This document shows positions 23,301 through 35,041 of a stretch of DNA of 64,000 nt, piece by piece. Below the pieces are notes generated by a model. That model worked only from the letters and a program-made list of their open reading frames with translations, had not been told where the DNA came from and searched no databases. This DNA comes from Cyanophora paradoxa (taxonomy: Eukaryota > Glaucocystophyceae > Cyanophorales > Cyanophoraceae): contig QPMI01000066.1 of assembly GCA_004431415.1 (NCBI GenBank), positions 186,001 through 250,000 on the forward strand. The letters are read 5' to 3'. Each line of letters opens with the position of its first letter. The stretch's first letter is position 1. Both the position numbers and the translations under genes were made by a program.

Positions 23301-26300
23301 CGGGCGGAGCCTCGGCCTGGGCGTCCACCGCTGGAGGCACAGCCGCGGCCGAAGGCGGCAACGCCTGCGTCTCACTCGGCGCCATCGCCTGAGCTGCCGC
23401 CTCCGCCGCCCCCTCGTCAGGAGACGCCGCCGGAGCCGCCGTCGGCGCGTGCGGCGCCGGCGGAAGGTCCGCAGCAGGGGCCGCCCCCGCCTCGCCGCCA
23501 GCCTCGGCCTCCGGCGTCGGCGGCGCCGTTGACGCGGAGTCCGCGGGCGCGGGCGACGCCACACGAGCCGCCTCCGCCGCCTGTGGCTCCTGTACCGCCG
23601 CCGCCGCCGCTGCTGGCACCAGAGGCGCTACCGCCGCCTGAGCCGCCGCCGCCGCCGCCGTCGCCCGTGTCGCCACAGGCGCTGGGCCCTCGGGCTCGGG
23701 CTCCAACGCAGCCGCGGGCGCTGGCTGAGGCGCCACCGGCGCCTCCTGCGCGTGCCCCGCCAGAGGCGCCGGCGGCTCAGCAGACGAGGCCGCAGGCTCC
23801 TGCAGCGGTGGCGCCGGTGCTGCCGGGGAGCGGGGGCGACCGGCGGCGCCGGCGACGCCGGTGGCGCGTCCGCCGACCCCGGCGACGCGTCCGGAGCTGC
23901 TGCCGCCGCCGTGGTTCTGCCGGCGCTGGGCGCTCGGGCTCCGCCGCCGCTTGGGAAACGGGAGCCTCTTCCGGGCGCTCGGGGGCGGGGCCTCGGCCTC
24001 GGGCCGAGGCGGCGCCGCGGGGGGCGCCTGCAGCTCCGCAGGAGGAAGAGGAGGAGGAGGAGGGGCCTCGGGCCGAGGGGCGAGGCCCGTGGCGGACGGG
24101 GGCGGGGGGGCAGAGGTCGCGAGCGGGGCCGGGAGGGGGGGCGGGAGGGGGCGCGGGGGCGGGGGCTGCGGGGAGGGGCGCCGGGGCGGACGAGGGGACG
24201 CCGCCCCCTGCGGCCGCCGGCTCAGCGGCCGGGCCGAGGGGGCGGCCGCCCCGTTTCCCGACGCCGGCTCCTGTGGGGGCGCGGCCGGGGCCGAGGCGGA
24301 GGCGGGGAAGGAGACGCCGCCGGGCGGCGGGGGCCGCGGGGGCGGGTCGGGGGGCCGAAGCCCAGCCGGCGGAGGGCCTCTGGGCTCAGGACGACGGGGG
24401 CGTGGGACGCCGCTTCGCTGTGGGCGACCTGCGGCTCCCGCGGCGCCCGCGCGCGCGGGGCGGCCGCCGAGGAGGAGGGGGAGGGCGAGGGGTAGGCGAG
24501 GGGGAGGGGGAGGGGTACGAGGCCGCGGGGCGCGGGGGCGGCTGCGGCGGCGGCTGCTGCGGGCGGAAATGCTGGGGGGTGGAGGGCCCCGGGCCGGAGG
24601 AGAGGGAGGGGACGCCAAGGGACGGGGGCGGGGGCGGGGCGGGACGGAGTGGAGGGGGGCGGCGCTGCCGGGCTGGCGGGCCGGGCGCCCCCGACCTCCC
24701 GGCGAGGGCGGGGCCCCGGCATGTCCAGAGAGGCGCGGCGGAGGGGCGAGACGGCGGGCGAGGCGCCCCCGGCTGCAGCGCGTCGCTGTGCAGCGTCGGC
24801 GCCGGGCCGGCCCGCTCGGCGACCGCCGCAAAGACCGGCGCCGGGGCGGCGACCGGGCGGAGTAGGGCGTGCCCGCTGGCGGCCCGCGGGCCGGGGGCGC
24901 CGAGGGCGGCGCCGCGGGGACGGAGGCCGGCGCGGGGCGGCGCGGGGCGGCGCTGGCCGGCCGCTTCGGGACGTCGCGCCGGCCGCGGCGCGAGAGGCGG
25001 GCGGCCCAGGGGCGCGCCGGCATCCTCCGGCGGCCCCCGCCAGGCGACTCCCACTCCTCCAGCACCTGGCGTCGAGTTCAGAAGGGGCCGGGGTGCGTGA
25101 GAGGGGGCGGGGGTACGCGCCTCCGTCTCGCGATCGAGCTCCGCGTCGTCGTCGTCCACGAAGCCCTCCTGCGGGGGCGGAGCGGCTCGGCGGGGGGTAC
25201 GGGGACCGCGTGGGAACGAAGGTGTGGGGGGTACGGCGCACCAGGCCGTCGGGGAGGGCGTCGTCGTCGTCTTCGTCGCCTCCGGTACCCCCCCTTCCCT
25301 CGTCCTCGTCCTCGTCCTCCTCCTCCTCGTCTTCTTCTTCGTCGTCGTCGTCGATCGCCCGGTGCTCCTCCAGCATCCGGTCGACCTGCGCAATACCCCG
25401 GTTCGAATTCGCGCGGGGCCACTTTTAAGTGAGAGGCGGGCGGACCTTCTGCTGGGCGGCGGCGAGGCGCTCGAGGAGGTCGGCGGTGGAGGGGGCGGCG
25501 GGCGCGGCGGGGCTGCGGGGCGTCTCGCCCGGCGTGGCGGCCGAGGACGACTCCTTGGCGAGCTTGCGGCTGAGGTCGTCGATGGCGTCTCCGAGGCGGC
25601 CCATGCGCGCCATGAAGGCCGCCATGCGGTCCCCGCCGCCCTCCCCGCCGCCGCCGCCGGCCACGGCCCGCGGGCTCTCCTCCTCCGCCTCGCGGGGCGT
25701 GCTGGTCCCGGAGAGGCCTACGGCCGCGGCCGCGGCCGCGGGCACGGGCACGGGCGAGGGCGAGGGCCGCGCGGTGGCGGGCGTGGCCGGCGGCACGGGC
25801 GAGGACGGCCGTTCCACGAAGCGGGCGGGGGTGCGGGGCGTGACGGCCCCGAGTAGGGCTCCCGGGGGGTGGCCGCGCCCCACTCCACGTCCACCTCGTA
25901 CCCCGGGCGCGGGAAGCGCGCGGTCCCCGGGGCGGGGGCCGCCGCCGACCCGCGGCCGGGCTCCTCGAGGGGCGCGGCGGCGACGGTGTGGGAGGGGGCG
26001 GGGGACTGCAGGCGGGGGGCGAAGCCGGCCGGCGGGGCCGGGGCGGCCGAGGGCGGGCGGGAGGACGTGTCCACAAAGACGGGGCTCGGGCGCGCCGGCG
26101 TCTGGCTCCGGCTCCGGGCCTCCGGCGGGGCCGGCGAGGCGGCGGGCGGCGGGGCGTGCGGGGCGGGCGTGCCGGGGGCCGACACCGGCCGCGGCGAAGG
26201 CAGAGGCTGCTGCTGCTGCTGCTGCGGCCCGTACGCCGAGTCGACTCCGCCGTGGAGCGCCGGCACGGCCACGCGGGGCACGGAGGGCGGGCGCCGCGCG

Positions 26301-29054
26301 GCCGGCGCCCAGCCGCCCAGGGGCGGGCGGGGCCCGGGCCGCGGGAGGCGAGGCTTGGGCCCGAGTCGGCATCCGGAGGGGCGATGGAGTCGGTGCGGAC
26401 GCCGGCGGCGGTCAGCGCAGCCTCCGTCGCCAGCAGGGGCGAGGCGCGGCCGGGCGCGTGCGCCGCCCGTGGGGCCGGGGCCGGGGCCGGGGGCGCCGCC
26501 CCGAGCCGCGGGGCCGAGGGCGGGGCCGAGGGGGGGCGAAGGCGTCCCTGTCGCGCTCCTCGGCGATGGACTCGAACCGCTGCGGCGGGAGGGCCAAGCT
26601 GGAGCCGGGGCGCGATGAGGGCGGCGCCCAGGCTGCCGGCAGGCCCCGCGGGCTCGCCGCTGCCGCCGCCGCAGAAGCAGCAGCAGCAGCAGCAGGCGCC
26701 GCCGCCGCAGGCGCCGCCACCTCCTTCTTGGCTGGCGCAGGGGCCGTGGGCGTGGCCGGGGCTGAGGATGCGGCCGTGGCAGGGGCAGGGGCGGGCTCGG
26801 CGGGGGATTGGCGGGTAGGGAAGGCCGCCGCGTGGGAGGAGGAGGAGGAGGCGCCCGGGGCTGCGACGGTGTGGGACCGGCGGCCCAGCCCCGCGGGGCG
26901 CGCCGGGGCCGCCGTCGCCGCCGCCGCCGGCGGGGGCGGGGGCGCGGGGCGCGGGGCGGGGGACTCCGCGTCCTCGGCCTCGGACTCCGAGAGCGGCGGG
27001 GCGGCGGGGGCCGAGACCGAGGCGCGGCGGGAGGAGGAGCCCGGGAGGCCGGCGAGGGCTGCCCTGAGGGCGTCCGTCGTGGCGGACGGGCGCCGCGGGG
27101 CGACGGACGCCGAGCGCTCGAACATCGCGGCGCGCGCCGCGGCCACGCTGGCAGAGGCCGTCGACGGCGTCGGCGCCGGCGCCGGCGGCGGCGGCGGCCC
27201 GCCGGCGGCGTTCGCGGCGTTCAGGGGCGAGTTCGGGCCGAAGAAGTTCCACGACTGCTCGGGCCCCCGCGACGGGATCGACACGGTCGGGCGCTCCCGC
27301 GGCTTGGCCGCCGCCGCCGCAGCCGCCGGCGCGGTCGGCGCGGCCGCCGGAGCCGGCGCCGCCTCCGCCTGCCTCTCCTCGGGCGGGCGGGGCGGACGGG
27401 CGACTTCCTCGTGTCGTCCGAGCGCGGGCGGGCCGCAGGGCCGACTCGGGCGAGAAGGGCACCGTGGGCGACCGCGCGGCGGCGGCGGCCGCGGCCGCCT
27501 CGGCCTCCACGTGGGCCCGGTGGCCGGGTGCGCGAAGAGCGCCGAGTCGGCGGCCGGGGCGGCCGTGCGGGACTCCTCGACGGCCTCGTCCAGGCGCCGG
27601 TGGGCGATCTGTCGCTGCAGAGCCTCCAGCTCCGCCGCCGCCGCCGCCGGCGACTGCTTCCACTGCTGCGCCGAGCGCGGCCGCCGCGCCCCGCCGGACC
27701 CGAGCGCCGGAGGCGGGGACGGCGAGCTCGCCGCCGCTGCAGCCGCCGCCGGAGAAGATCCGCCGGGGGAGGTGTGCGGTCCGTGCGACGCGTACGCGTG
27801 CGGCGGAAGATGCGCGTACGGCTGAGGCTGCGGGACGGCGCGCCGCTCCGCCGCGCGCGCGAGGGCATCCCTTTCGATCGCGTCCAGCTCCGCCTCGACC
27901 CCGTCCAACTCCTCCGGCCCCGGGCTCGCCTTTCCAGAGCCGTTCGCTGCCGGCTGCGCCCCGCCCGGGTCAGCCGAAAGGCGGGAGAAGGAAGGGAAAC
28001 GGAAGGAAGCAGCGGCGCGCCTTGAACTTGCGGCCGTGGTGCACATAGCGACCGGCGCCGCCGCCGCCGCTGCTGCTGGGACGGGAGGAGGCGGCGCTCC
28101 CCACGCGCCGCTCAAAGACGTCGATGGGGACGGCCTGCGCGGGGGCCCCCGCACGCTCGCTCGCTCGCTCCAGCGCCGGCGGGCGGAAGCAGAGGGGCGC
28201 GGCGCCTCGCACCGGCGGTCCGTTGTACGGCATCGTGTGCACGGCGTTGGCGAAGATGTGGCGGGGCGGGCGAGGGACCGGCACGGCCCACGCCTCGGCC
28301 CAGGCTGGGTCGAGAGCGTCTTCGGGGAAGTCCGGGATGTTGAAGCCCTCGTGCGCGGCGGCCGGGCGCGTCCCCTCCATGCCCCAGCCGCGCGCCGTCT
28401 TCGGCGGCGACGCGTAGGCCGGGATCGCAAACGCCTCCATCTGACCGCGCGCGTATCAGGGAGGCGCTCGGAGGCGAGCAACTTGCCCGGGTTTGGCACC
28501 TTGGCAATCGGAGGCTGGTACGTGGCGCCCATCGTCGCAGAGCGCGGGGGCGGCGCTGGGGCGGTCCGTGGCCGCGACTCCGGCCGCGGTGTCGCCGCAG
28601 CCGTGTACTGCGCTAGTTTCGGGTTGCCCTGCGACTGCACGAGGTGCTCGTACATGCGGCGCGTCTTGAGGCTCATCTTGTCTGCGAGCGGCGGCCGGGG
28701 CGTGAGGCCAGCGCTATGTTCGGCATGGGTCTCCACGGCGCGCGGGGGGGAGACGGGGCGCTTCAGTCAAGATAGCTAACATCTCAACGACGCCCATAAG
28801 GAGCCAGGGCGCTCCTGCAGGCTCTCGACTGCGGCGACAGCTGGCGACAAACCGTGGAGGGGGCTCCGCTGGTAGAGCAGCAGCTCAACGAGTGCTGGAT
28901 CCACTTGACCGAGAACATCGTCGAAGCCCGTGGGTTGGTGCTGCTGAGGGCGCTTGGGCCCGGCCGTTTTGGCTCTGGGCGCCGGCGCGCGCTTCTCGTC
29001 AGGTAGGATGACCACCTGCTGCTGGTGCCGCGCGGCGGCACCGGGGTCCGCCAT
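20368..29054 (-). CDS. Very large Pro/Ala-rich protein with SFI1-like Trp repeats
   Basis: Exon 1 runs from ATG 29054 to 28781 (MADPGAAARHQQQVVILPDE). A GTTAGC...CAG intron joins it in phase to 28681 (KMSLKTRRMYEHLVQSQGN), and a 59-bp intron (28499-28441) joins exon 3 (MEAFAIPAYASPPK). Further exons can be followed through 28-20 kb. They include a PEQSWNFFGPNSP stretch near 27.25 kb, a helix MAAFMARMGRLGDAIDDLSR near 25.6 kb and an Asp/Glu run near 25.3-25.37 kb. A 23-24 kb Pro/Ala-rich section cannot be modelled exactly. Near 21.2-21.8 kb are repeated helices with Trp (RRWTARRGWRLLRGL, ARAFFTRWVAWTADKA, RRVWRGWRHY-like), as in SFI1 centrin-binding proteins. The final exon (EAEERYRPGP...LHRAFPRRA) is alpha-helical. 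A basal-body or cytoskeletal role is inference. The stretch could hold more than one gene. Confidence 0.5.
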
Positions 29055-29174
29055 GCGGCCTGCGAGGCGCTCGAGCGGCCTCGGAGCAGGTTTGGTTTCA
29101 GCGTGTACCCCGGGATTCGCCGCAGTTCGTCGAAATCATTCAGTTCGTCGCTTAGCAGCCAGGCAGCAAACAGG
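29055..29174. promoter_or_regulatory. Short head-to-head region between the SFI1-like gene and PDX1
   Basis: Only 120 bases separate the two divergent ATGs (29054 minus, 29175 plus), so both core promoters and 5' UTRs must fit here or overlap the opposite gene. Confidence 0.5.
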
Positions 29175-30630
29175 ATGAACGGCCACGGAAACGGAGACGC
29201 CACGAAGGGCACCTTCGCCCTGAAGGCCGGCCTCGCGCAGATGCTCAAGGGCGGTGCGCCTTTGCGCCGCCCCCAAAGCCGCCCGCGCGCCTTTCCAGGG
29301 CCCATTGGCGATAGCGCTCCCTGTTCTGACATTATAAAGAGGCGCCGCGCGCGGAGTAGCGCCCTGCACCTAATAATCTCTCTGCGCACGAACGCTGCGA
29401 CCGATGCTGACGCGCCCGAGCAGGCGTGATCATGGACGTCGTGAACGCCGCCGAGGCGAAGATTGCGGAGGAGGCTGGCGCTGTCGCTGGTGCGCCCGCT
29501 GTGTCGCGATCGGTTGCGTGCCGATGCACGTGCCGCTTCCTATCCGGGCCACTGCGAGCCGCGCTAGGCGCATCGACTTGCGTTTCCGACTGCTCTTGAC
29601 ACCTTTCCGCAGTTATGGCGCTCGAGCGCGTCCCCGCGGACATCCGCAAGCAGGGCGGCGTGGCCCGCATGTCGGACCCTCAGGTCATCAAGGAGATCAA
29701 GAGCGCCGTCAGCATTCCCGTCATGGCGAAGGTTAGCGTAACTCGCCGCGCTGCAGCGTTAGATGCCCCGCACTGCCCTGCGGGTGACGCGCGTGACTTT
29801 TGATCTCGCGATTCCTCGACGTCCCTTCACACTTCCTTTTCCCACAGGCCCGCATCGGCCACTTCGTTGAGGCCCAGATTCTCGAGGCGCTCGGCATTGA
29901 CTACATCGACGAGAGCGAGGTCCTCACGCCGGCGGATGAGATCAACCACATCAACAAGCACAAGTTCAAGGTCCCGTTCGTCTGCGGATGCCGCAACCTC
30001 GGCGAGGCCCTCCGCCGCATCAACGAGGGTGCCGCTATGATCCGCACGAAGGGCGAGGCTGGCACTGGCAACGTCGTCGAGGCCGTTCGGCACGCGCGGA
30101 CCGTTCTCGGCGACATCCGCAAGCTGCAGGGCATGGACGAGGATGAGCTGTACGTGTACGCGAAGGACATCCAGGCGCCGTACCGCCTCGTCAAGGAGAC
30201 GAAGGACCTTGGCCGCCTGCCCGTCGTCAACTTCGCCGCCGGCGGTGTCGCCACCCCCGCGGACGCTGCGCTCATGATGCAGGTCCGTCGGCTGATGCGC
30301 ATTCGCGTTCTGAAAGCTGACGCTGCGGTCGCACATCGCGTGCAGCTCGGCATGGACGGCGTGTTCGTCGGTTCGGGCATCTTCAAGTCGGGCGACCCCC
30401 GCAAGCGCGCGCAGGCGATCGTGAAGGGCGTCGCGAACTACAACGACGCGAAGATCCTTGCGGAAGTCCGTTTCCCGCTCTCGCGCATACCGTGCCATAC
30501 CGCGCGTGCCGCGCGTGGCGGATCTAATCTCCCGTTCCCTGCGCAGGTGAGCGAGAACCTCGGCGAGGCGATGGTTGGCATCGACCTCAACGACAAGCAC
30601 GTCGTCCGCATGGCCGAGCGCGGCTGGTAA
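29175..30630 (+). CDS. PDX1: PDX1, pyridoxal 5'-phosphate synthase lyase subunit
   Basis: PDX1 builds pyridoxal 5'-phosphate (vitamin B6) from ribose 5-phosphate, glyceraldehyde 3-phosphate and ammonia, the last supplied by the glutaminase PDX2; it is cytosolic in plants and fungi. Six exons (29175-29253, 29424-29489, 29613-29731, 29848-30282, 30346-30465, 30547-30630) join in phase to 300 residues, the usual family length. Signature blocks are all present: [43 protein letters not shown] (first active-site Lys region), [44 protein letters not shown] (second Lys region), [19 protein letters not shown] and [14 protein letters not shown]. The ATG at 29175 fits the family start. Introns 4 and 5 are 63 and 81 nt, multiples of three without stops. 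PDX2 is not in the window. Confidence 0.97.
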
Positions 30631-31268
30631 AGCGGCTCTACGCGGCCGCCCGCTCCTTTCGGCGGCCGCCGCGCCATGCAGATCCCGCGATTTCCCTCCA
30701 CGCTCCGCCCCTCCGCCCTTCCTCGCCCGCTCCAGCCTCCGCTCATCTATCCCCCTCGAGCTCCCGCCATCGATCGGCGTCCGGCCCCCGCCCCCTCAAG
30801 TGCTGAGACCCTCCCGAGAGCAGGGCCCCGATCGTCGCTTCGTCTATTGCTCTCCGTAGATTTGAAGTAGAGTGCTCCTATATTCAGGCATGCAGGGGCT
30901 CGCCCTACTAAGGCTATGTCCTCTATCGCTAATGTGCTCTTGAGTGCATCACTTGGAATTGACCTTGACTACGTAAACTGGGATCGATCCCCAATGCACG
31001 CGCCTTTTCCCGGCTTGCAGTGAGCGCATGCTGAAAGCTCTCGATCGCGAGACGATACGCTGGCAGACTGCTATGAAACTTAGTACACACTCAGGGGAAT
31101 GACGATACATGAACACGAACACTCAATAAGAGCGATGCGAACGCAACTGCTTGCATGTAAATACGATACAGACTCACAGGTTATGTAAACTACAGCTAAG
31201 ACTCTCAGGGTGCGCATCCTACAGCTAATAATAGGTTAGAGCGGAGCGGAATCAAGGGTAGAGAGGGG
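30631..31268. other. Convergent intergenic region
   Basis: This holds the 3' flanks of PDX1 and the antiporter gene. It is GC-rich to about 30800, then AT-richer. No gene or RNA is recognised. Confidence 0.5.
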
Positions 31269-34200
31269 TCAAATAACGTCGTCACCGACAGCAGGGGAAG
31301 GGGGCGCCGCGGGGCGGGCGGCGGAGGGCGTCCGGGCGCCGGCCTGGGCGCTGAGGAGCCCCGTGCTGCTGGTCTCGCGCCCGAAGCCGAGGCCGGTGCT
31401 GGCGCTGTCGAGGGAGCTCTGCGTGCCGGACTTGTGGAGGTCGTAGGACGAGTTGGGGCGGTGCTGCGCGGCGCTCAGCGTCGGGACGAGCTCGTGGTGC
31501 TCGTGCAGGTCCTCCATCGGGTCCCCGGCCGAGTGGTGCATGTCCTCCCCCCGCGAGCTCATGTACCTGCGGGGTACCGTAAACGAAAGCGGAGGAAGGG
31601 GGGTACAGCAACGCAGAAGCCGAAGCCGAAGCCGCAGGCGCACATGAAGAAGTGCTCGTCCTTGGGGGCCGGGTGCTCGTGGTCCTGCTGGGCCTCCGGG
31701 GCGGGGTGCGCCCTGGCCCACTCCTGCCGCCCCGCGTCCGTCATCGGGAGCAGGAACGCGTCCCTGCCGGGGTACAGTGTCAGTGGCGACGCAGAGCGAA
31801 CAGGGCGGGAAGGGGGGTACGGCGCACCCGTCCTTCTTGCCGAAGAGGCTCGCGAAGAGCCCGGGGGTAGGCTTCCCGTTCAGCACGTGCACGGACTGCC
31901 GCGGGAATCAGAAAGACTGGAAGGGGGGGGGGAACAAGGGGGGTACGCACCGAGCGGGCGGGCGTGTGGGCGGCGTGGAAGAAGAGGTGCACGGCCGCCG
32001 AGGCGTCGGAGATGGGAATCACCTGAGCCCCGGGGCCCCTCTGTCGCTCAGACCAGAGGGGATGCGGGCGTAGGCGAGGCGGGCGAGGCGAAAACAGCGT
32101 ACCCCGATCTGGGAGAAGTGGGCGCGCCACGCTGGGTTCGTCACGCGGGCAACGATGCGGCCGATGTGGAGGTAGCTCCGGAAGAACTGCGCCGCCTCGT
32201 AGTTCCGCTGCGGCGAGAGACCGTAAGGAAAGCTCAGGAGTGCGGGGCGGGGCGGGGCGGGGCGGGGCGGGGCGCGCCTGGTCGTCCTGCAGGGCCAGCA
32301 CGACGGCCTCGCAGCTGTCCTTCGTGATGCCGCGCGTGGCCTGCCGCAGCCCGTCCGCGAGGTCTCCGGGCCCCTCGATCGGGCGCGCCTCGACGCGGGC
32401 CTTGCGGGGCGCGCCGTGCCCGTGGTGGCCCCCGTGCTCGGCCTCCGCCTTCTCGCGGGCCGCCTCGTCCTGCGCGACGGCCTCGCCGAGCGCCTCGGCC
32501 GCCTTGAGCGCCGCCTCGTCCGTGTGGGCGACGACGACGTGCGCGCGCGCCTCCGCGAAGCGACGGGCGAGGGCCAGCGCCAGGCCGTCCGCGCCCAGCA
32601 CGAAGAACTTGCGCTGCGCGCCCTCCTCGCCCTCCTCCTCCGCCTCGCCGCCGCCGCCCTCGGCCTCGGTGCGGGCCTCGCCGACGCGCTTGATGGCGAC
32701 CTTGCAGAGCACGGGGCCCACCAGCAGGTTGATGAGGATCACGGAGACGATCGCCGTCGCGAAGTCCGGCCCGAACCCCTCGTACGCGATGCCGACCTTG
32801 GAGGCCAGGCCCATAGAGACGCCGGACTGGGCGATGAGGGTGAGCCACATGTGCTTCGTGTGCGCCGGCGGGCTCTTCGCAGCGATGCCGCCCCCGATCG
32901 CCCCGATCGCCATTGTCACCGCCCGCACCAGCGCCTTCCGGGGGCGTCAGCGTCGTCGGGGGTACGGCGCGGGGGCGCGGGGGGCGGGGGTACGCGGACC
33001 GTGACGATGGCGAAGCCGAGGGACTTGAGCATGACGCCGAGCTTGAGCTGGCAGCCCGAGAAGGTGAAGAACGGGATGAAGATGAAAGGCCCGCACTTCG
33101 AGATGAGCTTGACTGCGCGCCGGCCCGGTTCGGGAGGGCAGGCAGGCAGAGCGTGGCGCCAGGGCGCCGGCGCGCACTGAAGGTGAAGCGGTGCTTGGAC
33201 TGGTTGGTGGCGACGTACGCGCCGACGATGCAGATGAGCAGCGGCTCCAGCGTGACCTCGCGCCCGTGCTGCTCCGAGAAGTGGACGAAGAGATCGCTGA
33301 AGATGAACCTGCGCGGCGGGGCGGGGCGGAGTAAGCGGGCGGGCGGCGGCGCAGGCGGGCGGGCGAGCAGGTGCGAGGCTTACATGAGGAAGCCGGCGGG
33401 GAGGATGAGGATGGCGCCGACCCACTCGCCCGGGATCCAGCGGATGCGGGAGGGGAGCCACAGGAAGAAGATCATGAGCTTGCCCAGCACGACCCCGATG
33501 CACATCGAGACGATGATCTCGACGATGAGGAAGCTGCGGGTTGGGACAGGCCCCGGCGTCACTGGGCGGCCGGGGGAGGAGGGCGGGTGCGTGCACGCGC
33601 GCACAGGAGGGCCAGTGCGCTGAACCCGCCCCCGCAGCACTGGGCGCGGGTCATCCCGCTCGAGATGGCGAAGAGGATGAGGACGACGACATCGCAGACG
33701 ACTACGAGGCCGAGCAGGGTCGAGGTGAAGGGGCCCTTGGCGCGCGTCTCCTTCACCACGGCGATCGTCGTCGCCGGCGAGAGTGACACGATGATGCTCG
33801 TCGCCAGCAGCGCGCACGCGAGCAGGAGCCCCGTCGTCGGCGGCTCGTGGAACCCCAGCGACAGGAAGTGGAACTGGGGGTGCGCGTGCGGACGTGAGTT
33901 CGGCTGGGGCGGGCGCGGGCTGCTGGGCAAGGCGCGCGGGCAAGGCGCGCCTTCAGCATCAGGAAGACGCTGAGCGTGGAGATGATGACGTTCGCGATGG
34001 TTACGCCAGCAGTGATCATGCCCACGCTCTTCAGCACCTCGCGCAGCTCCGGCAGGTACAGCTCCGCTCCCGCCGAGAAAGCGATAAACGCGAGCCTGCG
34101 AGGCGAGTCGGATCGGCGCAGGAGGGGCCGGGCCGCGCGCGCGAGGCGGCTGCGGCGGCGGCGGAGGCGGCGCACGCGAGCTGCGTGATGAAGCCGAGGG

Positions 34201-34299
34201 GCTTGAGCTCGACCGTCTCGATGAGGGAGAAAGCGCCAGGGCCGGCCATGATCCCCGTCAGGATGTACCCACTCAGGAGCGGCAGCTTGAAGTACTGCG
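31269..34299 (-). CDS. CPA2-type cation/proton antiporter with TrkA-N-like domain (N-terminus unresolved)
   Basis: Exchanges monovalent cations for protons across a membrane. The first clear exon begins after GTACGCAG near 34299 with YFKLPLLSGYILTGIMAGPG, the usual second-helix motif of KefB/CPA2 proteins. It continues with LAFIAFSAGAELYLPEL, SLSPATTIAVVKETRAKG, LLGLVVVCDVVVLILFA, EIIVSMCIGVVLGKLMIF, FIFIPFFTFSGCQLKLGV and LTLIAQSGVSMGLASKVG, so the membrane domain is nearly complete. A cytoplasmic Rossmann-like stretch follows (KFFVLGADGLALALARRF, 32.5-32.6 kb) where the usual GxGxxG reads GADGLA, with a His-rich insert (EHGGHHGHG) nearby. The tail is hydrophilic and ends GDDVI at 31269. About ten exons use GTGCGC or GTACCCC donors. 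The exon holding the start and first helix was not found between 34.3 and 34.9 kb. Confidence 0.85.
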
Positions 34300-35041
34300 T
34301 ACGGATGACGCGTCAGCTTGCGGAAGGTTCCGTCATGATGGGAAGGCAGCGCCAGGCATTGTGGGATGGATGCAGAATCGGGGCTGTCTAATATGAGCGC
34401 TTAGGCAGGGCGAGTGCATAATAAGCCCACTGTTGGACGCCGCTTGAGCTCGTGAACAGGTTTAGCCGGCCAAGCGGCCAACGTCCGCGCGGACTAAGCG
34501 CGGCGACCCTTGTACTCTATGCTCTAGTAATGGTCATAAGCAGCCTCGCTAAGCGCGACCAACGCTCAACGAAGCGGCGGCGGCGAGCGCAGCACATTTG
34601 GAGCGGGAGGTCGCGCGCACCTTCGGAAAGAAGAGAGAAATCCTGCTAGATGCCGCCGCGATCATGGCGAACTTCAAAACTTCGGCCCGGAGAACGTCAG
34701 AGGCGAGTGTACGAATTCACACAAATCGAAAGCGCGCCGCCGACAGCGGTATGCGCGAAACATTCAAGTCCTTATAGAATGCACGCACCAGAGAAGAGCC
34801 ACTGAGAGAAGCCCCAGTCGTTCGCTGCAGCTGCAGCGGCCGCGGCCGCCTCGTGGCCGCCCGACATGCTTCGTGCGTTGCTGAAGCTCCTTCTCTAACC
34901 AAACGCTGCACTACTGCGGCATGCGCCGTTCCCCGGGCTCAAAGGCCGAACTTTCCGTGCCTGAACGCCGTGCTGTACCCAGGACCAGCTCGCCCCCCCC
35001 CCCGAACGCAAAGGTCCTCGCTACGCCCCAGGAGCCCAGCA
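34300..35041. other. Region between divergent antiporter and mTERF genes
   Basis: This should hold the missing first exon(s) of the antiporter on the minus strand and the mTERF promoter. I could not join any ATG here in phase to the antiporter exon at 34299. The plus-strand frame of the mTERF gene is open back to about 34853 but has no ATG before 35042. Confidence 0.4.

Noticed and set aside
22651-25100. Long plus-strand ORF (776 codons) opposite the SFI1-like gene
   Set aside because: Ala/Gly/Arg-rich shadow of the minus-strand gene; no splice pattern or recognisable segment.
25429-27825. Long plus-strand ORF (798 codons)
   Set aside because: Also an antisense shadow; the minus strand has exons joined by local-type splice sites.
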